NCBI GenBank assembly: GCA_021783935.1
Contig: JAJXTK010000109.1
Span: 1 to 12,534 of the forward strand
Source of the DNA: Myxococcales bacterium
GTDB lineage: Bacteria; Myxococcota_A; Polyangia; Polyangiales; JADJMO01
Length of the DNA stretch: 12,534 nucleotides
Direction: 5' to 3'
In this document: piece after piece, positions 8,520-12,534 of the stretch
How the letters are laid out: each line of letters starts with the position of its first letter
How positions within the stretch are numbered: position 1 is the first letter of the stretch
Notes under the pieces: generated by a model
Seen by the model: only the letters and a program-made list of their open reading frames with translations
What the model was told of the DNA's origin: nothing
The model's database searches: none
Program-made: the position numbers and the translations under genes

Positions 8520-9587
8520 TCAGAACGAGCCGACGACGCCGATGCTGCCGAAGCCGACCACGACCGTCGCGCTCGGCTTGCTCCCCGTGGTGGGCGGGGG
8601 CGCCGCGGCGACGGGCGCGCTCGGGAGCAGCAGGCCGACGACGCCGACGATCGCGCCGACGCCGGCGACGGCGAAGCCGATGTTGGAGAACGTCGCCATC
8701 GACCGCGCGGTCGCCAGATCATCGTGCGTCGACGGCGGGCACAGGTTGTTGGTGCAGAGGTTCTTCGCCGACGAGGTGTGCTGCATCGAGATGAACCCGG
8801 TGATCCCGCCGGCGATGAGCCCAGCCCCCGCGAGCCCGAAGCCGCCGTAAAGGAACGGCGCGCGCAGCGGCGACCCCTTGCCCGTGTCGACGTCGGTCGG
8901 CGGCGGCGGCTCGGTCGCCGTCGTGCTCGTCGTGCTCGTCGTGGTCGTGGTCGCGGCCGACGAGTCCTCGTCGCCGGACGCCAGGTCGACCTCGATCTCC
9001 TTGGTGTCGCGCTCGGCGAGCTCGAAGGCGATCTTGCGCGTGCGCGTGCCGTCGTTGAAGACCGCGACGTGCTTGCCGGGGTTGAGCCGCCGCGGCACCA
9101 CGAGCGTGTCGGCCTCGATCGACGCCTCGTCGAGGGTGACCTTGAGCGTCGAGCCCTGGGCCTGGCCCGAGACGTCGAACTTCGCCGTGGGGATGCGCGG
9201 CGTGATCTCGTCGACGAGCTCCTGCGCCCGCTGGCGCGCCTTGACGAACGCCTCGGGCTCCTTCGGCTCGACCGGCAGCTTGGTGACCGCGAGCCACGCG
9301 TCGCGCGCCTCGACCAGCTTGCCGAGGTCGGCGAACGACTGGCCGACCTCGAGGCCGGTCGTGGGCACCTGCATGATGCGATCGGCCGCCTGGAAGCGCT
9401 CGAGGGCCGCCGCCTGATGCCCCGCCGCGCGCTCCTTGCGCCCCTGCGCCATGAGCTCGCGCGCGGCGTCCTTGTCCGACGCCGACGGGGCGGCCAGCGC
9501 GGACGCGCTCGCGACCGCGATCGCCACGGCCGAGGCGATCTTCAGGAGCCACGTCGTCCGCCCGCGCTGCGCCCCGAACCGTCGCAT
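8520..9587 (-). CDS. Secreted TPR-like/PEGA-like protein with two C-terminal membrane helices
   Basis: This 355-residue protein starts with a Sec-type signal peptide (hydrophobic about 14-31, likely cut after ALA). Residues 36-126 are helical and TPR-like (AARELMAQGRKERAAGHQAA, then LEVGQSFADLGKLVEARDAW). Residues 134-202 are beta-rich and PEGA-like, with RRLNPGKHVAVFNDGTRTRK followed by EIEVDL. A Thr-rich then Pro-rich linker (213-231) leads to two hydrophobic helices (about 246-268 and 299-321) enclosing C278 and C283. This layout is familiar from many myxobacterial proteins encoded near Ser/Thr kinases; its role is unproven, probably protein-protein contacts in the envelope. The start ATG at 9587 has a strong GGAGG five bases upstream. 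It is divergent from the second Cys-rich lipoprotein and upstream of the small lipoprotein gene. Confidence 0.92.
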   Translation of the reverse strand: MRRFGAQRGRTTWLLKIASAVAIAVASASALAAPSASDKDAARELMAQGRKERAAGHQAAALERFQAADRIMQVPTTGLEVGQSFADLGKLVEARDAWLAVTKLPVEPKEPEAFVKARQRAQELVDEITPRIPTAKFDVSGQAQGSTLKVTLDEASIEADTLVVPRRLNPGKHVAVFNDGTRTRKIAFELAERDTKEIEVDLASGDEDSSAATTTTTSTTSTTATEPPPPTDVDTGKGSPLRAPFLYGGFGLAGAGLIAGGITGFISMQHTSSAKNLCTNNLCPPSTHDDLATARSMATFSNIGFAVAGVGAIVGVVGLLLPSAPVAAAPPPTTGSKPSATVVVGFGSIGVVGSF

Positions 9588-9699
9588 GAAACCTCCGAGG
9601 CGGCGCGAACGAAGAAGACGCCGTCGGACCCGGGACGGGCCGCCGTTCGATCGCGACGCTCGTTGCGTTCTAGCACAGGGATCTGCTGATCTTCACCTC
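9588..9699. promoter_or_regulatory. Divergent promoter region between the TPR-like gene and the second Cys-rich lipoprotein gene
   Basis: The 112 bases separate outward-facing starts, so two promoters should be here. No strong sigma-70-like pair is visible. On the minus strand TGC-TAGAAC (9677-9669) vaguely resembles an extended -10. The minus-strand gene has a clear GGAGG, whereas the plus-strand GTG at 9700 has no obvious ribosome site. Confidence 0.4.
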
Positions 9700-10878
9700 G
9701 TGAAGAAGCGGACGGTGGTGCTCGCGTCGCTCTTGGCGGCGGCGACGGTGGTCGGCTGCGCGGCGATCAGCGGCCTCGACAAGCTCGAGGAGTCGGCGTG
9801 CGCGCCCGACTGCGGCACCGACGCGACGATCGACACCGGCGCCGACGTCCCCCTCGCCGAGTCGGGCGATCTCGGGGTCGACACGCTCGACGCCGCCGAC
9901 ACGGCCGACACGAGCGACACGAGCGACGCCGCGGAGGTGGCGAGCGACGCCGACGCCGCCGACACGGCGGACGCGGCCGACAGCGCGACCGACACCGGCG
10001 CCTCCGAGTGCGGTCCGACCAACACGACCACCAACTGCAGCGCGTGCGGCGTCGCGTGCGACGTCTCGCACAGCACCGGCCCCGTGTGCGACGGCACGAG
10101 CTGCCAGTACTCGGGGTGCGCCTCGGGCTGGGCCGACTGCATCACCACCGCCCCGAACGCGAACGGCTGCGAGACACCGACGATCACGGTCAACAACTGC
10201 GCCGGCTGCGGCAACAAGTGCGACGCGACCAACACGACCAGCACCGCGAGCTGCACCGGGACGACGTGCACCTACGGCGCGTGCAAGTCGGGCTGGGCCG
10301 ACTGCAACAAGGCGATCGCGCCGAACGTCGACGGGTGCGAGACGAACATCGCGACCGACGAGCTCAACTGCACCGCGTGCGGGGTTCGATGCGACGTGTC
10401 GCAGTCGGTCGGACCGACCTGCAACGGGACGAGCTGCGTCTACAACTCGTGCAGGGTCGGCTACTCCGACTGCAACAAGACGGCCCCCGACTCGGACGGG
10501 TGCGAGTGCCACACGCCCACTTGCTGCAACACCGGCTGCGCCGTCACGCACCAGAACTGCCAAGGGACCGCCTGCGGGCCCGTCGGTCAGTCGTACTTCC
10601 TCAGCAACGGCTGCACCCCCGTGGGCACGCCCGGCAGCGCCGCCACCTACAACCTCGCCATGGCGACCGCGGCGCGCGCGGCGTGGCCGCAGACCGGCAC
10701 CGATGGCAACGGCTCGTGCGGCGGCTCATCGGCTCTGTCGCGGCAGAACTCGACCGCGTGCGTGGTGTGGCTCTACGACGGCACACTCGCGGGAAGCGTT
10801 ACCGTGAACACGACGCCCGGCGATGGTGGTCTGCCCGACTGCCTCTGCTCCGCGTCGATCACGACCTCATGGAATTGA
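9700..10878 (+). CDS. Cys-rich lipoprotein with acidic stalk and three 8-Cys repeats
   Basis: The 392-residue product starts at GTG 9700 and has a textbook lipoprotein signal, KKRTVVLASLLAAATVVGC, with Cys20 lipidated; this is why the GTG is preferred over the longer open frame. After AISGLDKLEESA comes an Ala/Asp/Thr-rich stalk (about 39-102). Three repeats of about 54 residues follow, each with eight Cys and the pattern NC-x2-CG-x2-CD, then C-x4-C-x4-C, DC and GCE. The last 115 residues form a Cys-poorer domain with a Gly/Ser/Asn-rich middle that I do not recognise. After the lipid Cys there are 38 further Cys, an even number. Similar repeats in myxobacterial proteins are sometimes labelled tryptophan synthase alpha chain, but nothing here supports that enzyme. 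Likely surface-exposed; function unknown. Confidence 0.88.
   Translation: MKKRTVVLASLLAAATVVGCAAISGLDKLEESACAPDCGTDATIDTGADVPLAESGDLGVDTLDAADTADTSDTSDAAEVASDADAADTADAADSATDTGASECGPTNTTTNCSACGVACDVSHSTGPVCDGTSCQYSGCASGWADCITTAPNANGCETPTITVNNCAGCGNKCDATNTTSTASCTGTTCTYGACKSGWADCNKAIAPNVDGCETNIATDELNCTACGVRCDVSQSVGPTCNGTSCVYNSCRVGYSDCNKTAPDSDGCECHTPTCCNTGCAVTHQNCQGTACGPVGQSYFLSNGCTPVGTPGSAATYNLAMATAARAAWPQTGTDGNGSCGGSSALSRQNSTACVVWLYDGTLAGSVTVNTTPGDGGLPDCLCSASITTSWN
10036..10503 (+). repeat. Three tandem 8-Cys coding repeats in the second lipoprotein
   Basis: Repeats start at the Cys codons at 10036, 10198 and 10369, giving periods of 54 and 57 residues. Conserved features are CGxxCD near the start, GTSC or GTTC in the middle, GWADC or GYSDC, and a terminal DGCE or NGCE. 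The copies are diverged enough to be old rather than recent duplications. They do not match the repeat units of the larger Cys-rich lipoprotein upstream. Confidence 0.87.
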
Positions 10879-10991
10879 TCCGCTCCCATCGAGTCTCACC
10901 GAACTCGTAGGTCGCATCAGCGCGCGTCTCCAATGTAGGACACGCGGCGGCCACGTCGCGCGAGCGGCGCGCATCGTTCATACTGCGCCCC

Positions 10992-12534
10992 GTGACGTCG
11001 CCCGGCTCACCGCAGTCGCCGCTCGTTCCGGGGCTCAACCTGGATCGCTACGAGCTGCTCTGCCCCATCGCCAAGGGCGGCATGGCGGAGGTGTGGATCG
11101 CGCGCCTGCGCGGCAAGCACGGCTTCCAGAAGCTCGTGGCGATCAAGACGATCCTCCCCGAGTACGCCGCCGATCCGACCTTCCAGTCGATGTTCCTCGA
11201 CGAGGCGCACATCGCGGCGGACATCGAGCACGTCAACGTCGCGCACATCCTCGATCTCGGCGAGCAGCACGACGTGCTCTACCTCGTGATGGAGTACGTC
11301 GACGGCGACTCGCTCTCGCGCCTGCAGCGCAACGTCGTCAAGCGCGGCTTCAAGATCCCGCAGGGCATCGTGCTGCGCGTGCTGGCGGACACGAGCCTCG
11401 GGCTGCACGCGGCGCACGAGCTGAAGGACAAGGACGGGCACCTGCTGAACGTCGTGCACCGAGACGTCTCGCCGCAGAACGTCCTGGTCAGCGACAAGGG
11501 GGTCGCGAAGCTCATCGATTTCGGCGTCGCCAAGGCGCGCGATCGCGTCGCCGGCGAGACGAACTCCGGCGTGCTCAAGGGGAAGATCCAGTACATGCCC
11601 CCCGAGCAGGCGATCGGCGGCGACGTCGATCGACGCGCGGACGTCTTCGCGATCGGCGCCATCGCCTACCACATGCTCTCGGGCAAGCCGCCCTACGACG
11701 GCGACAACCAGCTCGCGATGCTGCGTGCGCTGACGTCGGGCGAGCCGCCGCCGCCGCTCCCTTCGAGCGTGCCGATGCTCGTCGCCGACGTGATCATGCG
11801 CGCGCTCGCCTTCCACAAGGAGGCCCGCTGGGCGACGGCGCTCGAGCTCCACCGGGCCATCGAGGCGGCGATGGCGGAGTCGCGCCTGACGACGACCACC
11901 GCGGACGTGGCCGCGTTCGTCGGCGAGCACCAGCACGAGCGCTCGGCCGAGCGAAGGCGCGCCATCGATCTCGCGCTCGCGGCCGCCGAGGAGCGGGCGC
12001 GCGTGCACGCGCTCCTGCAGCCGCACCCGAACGATGGCTCGAGCATCATCGATCTCACGGCGCACTCGATGGCGGTCTTGCAGCCCGCGCCGATGCCGGT
12101 CGACTCGATCGTGGTCCATCCCGAGGTCGTCGCGGCGCCGGTGGTCGAGAGCCCCCCCTCGATCGGCTCCATCGGCGTCATCGAGGCGCTCGGCTCGACG
12201 TCGTCGGTCCCCGCGCCCGCGCCGCCCACTCGCAGCGGATCGTTCGTCGTCATCAGCCTCGGCTTCGTCGCGCTCGCGATCCTCGGCGCCTCGGTCGGCC
12301 TGACGCTTGCGCGCCGCGGCGGCCCGACGGCGACGATCGTCACGAGCAAGCCCGAGCCGGTCGCGCACACCGAGTTCGCCGCCGCGAGCGCGAGCTCGGC
12401 GAGCCCGGCCGAGTCGACGAGCGCGATCTCCGCGACCGCCGCGCCGTCCGAGTCGGCCGCGCCGATCGCGTCGGAGCCTCTGCCTCGCCAGCCGGCGCCG
12501 GGCCTCGCGCCCGCCAGACCAGCCTTCGTGAAGG
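10992..12534 (+). CDS. Membrane-anchored Ser/Thr protein kinase (Hanks type, 3' partial)
   Basis: No stop occurs in the 514 codons visible, so the gene continues past the right edge. The kinase domain spans about residues 20-292: Gly-rich loop IAKGGMAEVW (26-35), VAIK Lys52, helix-C Glu71 in LDEAHIAA, catalytic HRDVSPQNVL with D158 and N163, DFG at 176-178, and PPEQA at 203-207. All catalytic residues are intact, so it should phosphorylate Ser/Thr on partner proteins in the cytoplasm. A single membrane helix lies near 417-440, followed by a Ser/Ala/Pro-rich, presumably periplasmic tail. GTG 10992 is the first ATG/GTG/TTG codon after an in-frame stop at 10908. No Shine-Dalgarno is visible; CATACT at 10979-10984 would fit a -10 for a leaderless message, but no -35 supports it. 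A GCGCG-AGCGG-CGCGC dyad lies at 10958-10972. Confidence 0.95.
   Translation, partial: MTSPGSPQSPLVPGLNLDRYELLCPIAKGGMAEVWIARLRGKHGFQKLVAIKTILPEYAADPTFQSMFLDEAHIAADIEHVNVAHILDLGEQHDVLYLVMEYVDGDSLSRLQRNVVKRGFKIPQGIVLRVLADTSLGLHAAHELKDKDGHLLNVVHRDVSPQNVLVSDKGVAKLIDFGVAKARDRVAGETNSGVLKGKIQYMPPEQAIGGDVDRRADVFAIGAIAYHMLSGKPPYDGDNQLAMLRALTSGEPPPPLPSSVPMLVADVIMRALAFHKEARWATALELHRAIEAAMAESRLTTTTADVAAFVGEHQHERSAERRRAIDLALAAAEERARVHALLQPHPNDGSSIIDLTAHSMAVLQPAPMPVDSIVVHPEVVAAPVVESPPSIGSIGVIEALGSTSSVPAPAPPTRSGSFVVISLGFVALAILGASVGLTLARRGGPTATIVTSKPEPVAHTEFAAASASSASPAESTSAISATAAPSESAAPIASEPLPRQPAPGLAPARPAFVK

Noticed and set aside
8520..9587. Outer-membrane beta-barrel suggested by the C-terminal Phe after alternating hydrophobic residues
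   Set aside because: The protein has two hydrophobic helices and only one short terminal beta-like stretch, too little for a barrel.
8094..9689. Plus-strand open frame of 531 codons opposite the TPR-like and small lipoprotein genes
   Set aside because: Arg/Ala/Gly-rich shadow; the minus-strand genes have signal peptides, a lipobox and a strong GGAGG ribosome site.
9700..10878. Tryptophan synthase alpha chain, a label sometimes given to proteins with such repeats
   Set aside because: It is a lipoprotein with disulfide repeats and shows none of the TIM-barrel or catalytic features of TrpA.
11007..12368. Minus-strand open frame of 453 codons opposite the kinase
   Set aside because: Arg/Asp-rich composition with no motif; the opposite strand encodes a kinase with all catalytic residues.

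Overview
This is a very GC-rich window whose codons end mostly in G or C. Cys-rich lipoproteins on acidic Ala/Asp stalks, a myxobacterial-type Ser/Thr kinase with one membrane segment, and a TPR-like protein with a two-helix tail together point to a myxobacterium, most likely of the Polyangiales/Sorangium type. That placement is inference from protein style, because there is no rRNA or marker gene here.

Left part (1-3813), metabolism. A truncated gene enters from the left: an NADPH-dependent GltA/SudA/NfnB-type flavoprotein fused to a zinc-ribbon region and a C-terminal rubrerythrin-like diiron domain. Its stop codon abuts, with no spacer, the stop codon of a convergent two-gene operon read on the minus strand. 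That operon encodes two unrelated kinds of N-carbamoyl hydrolase: an M20 zinc peptidase-fold carbamoylase, then a nitrilase-superfamily amidohydrolase of beta-ureidopropionase type. A role in pyrimidine, hydantoin or ureide nitrogen breakdown is likely.

Middle part (3814-7972). A 321-bp divergent spacer leads into a 1095-residue lipoprotein made almost wholly of disulfide-type repeats. These are nine full 66-68 or 48-residue units plus a tenth partial one, in a long-long-long-short pattern repeated twice, followed by twelve inhibitor-cystine-knot-like (knottin) units. A GC-rich hairpin follows the stop. Next comes a striking 34-unit GCCGNN hexanucleotide array, then about 240 bp with no convincing gene.

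Right part (7973-12534), cell envelope and signalling. A minus-strand pair encodes a secreted TPR/PEGA-like protein with two C-terminal membrane helices and a small Pro/Ser-rich lipoprotein; a 7-bp inverted repeat lies between them. Divergent from this pair is a second Cys-rich lipoprotein with three 8-Cys repeats. It is followed by a Ser/Thr kinase that runs off the right edge.

The lipoproteins, TPR protein and kinase look like an envelope/surface set, but nothing here proves they work together. The least ordinary items are the higher-order architecture of the big Cys-rich lipoprotein, the codon-phased hexanucleotide array and the flavoprotein-rubrerythrin fusion.
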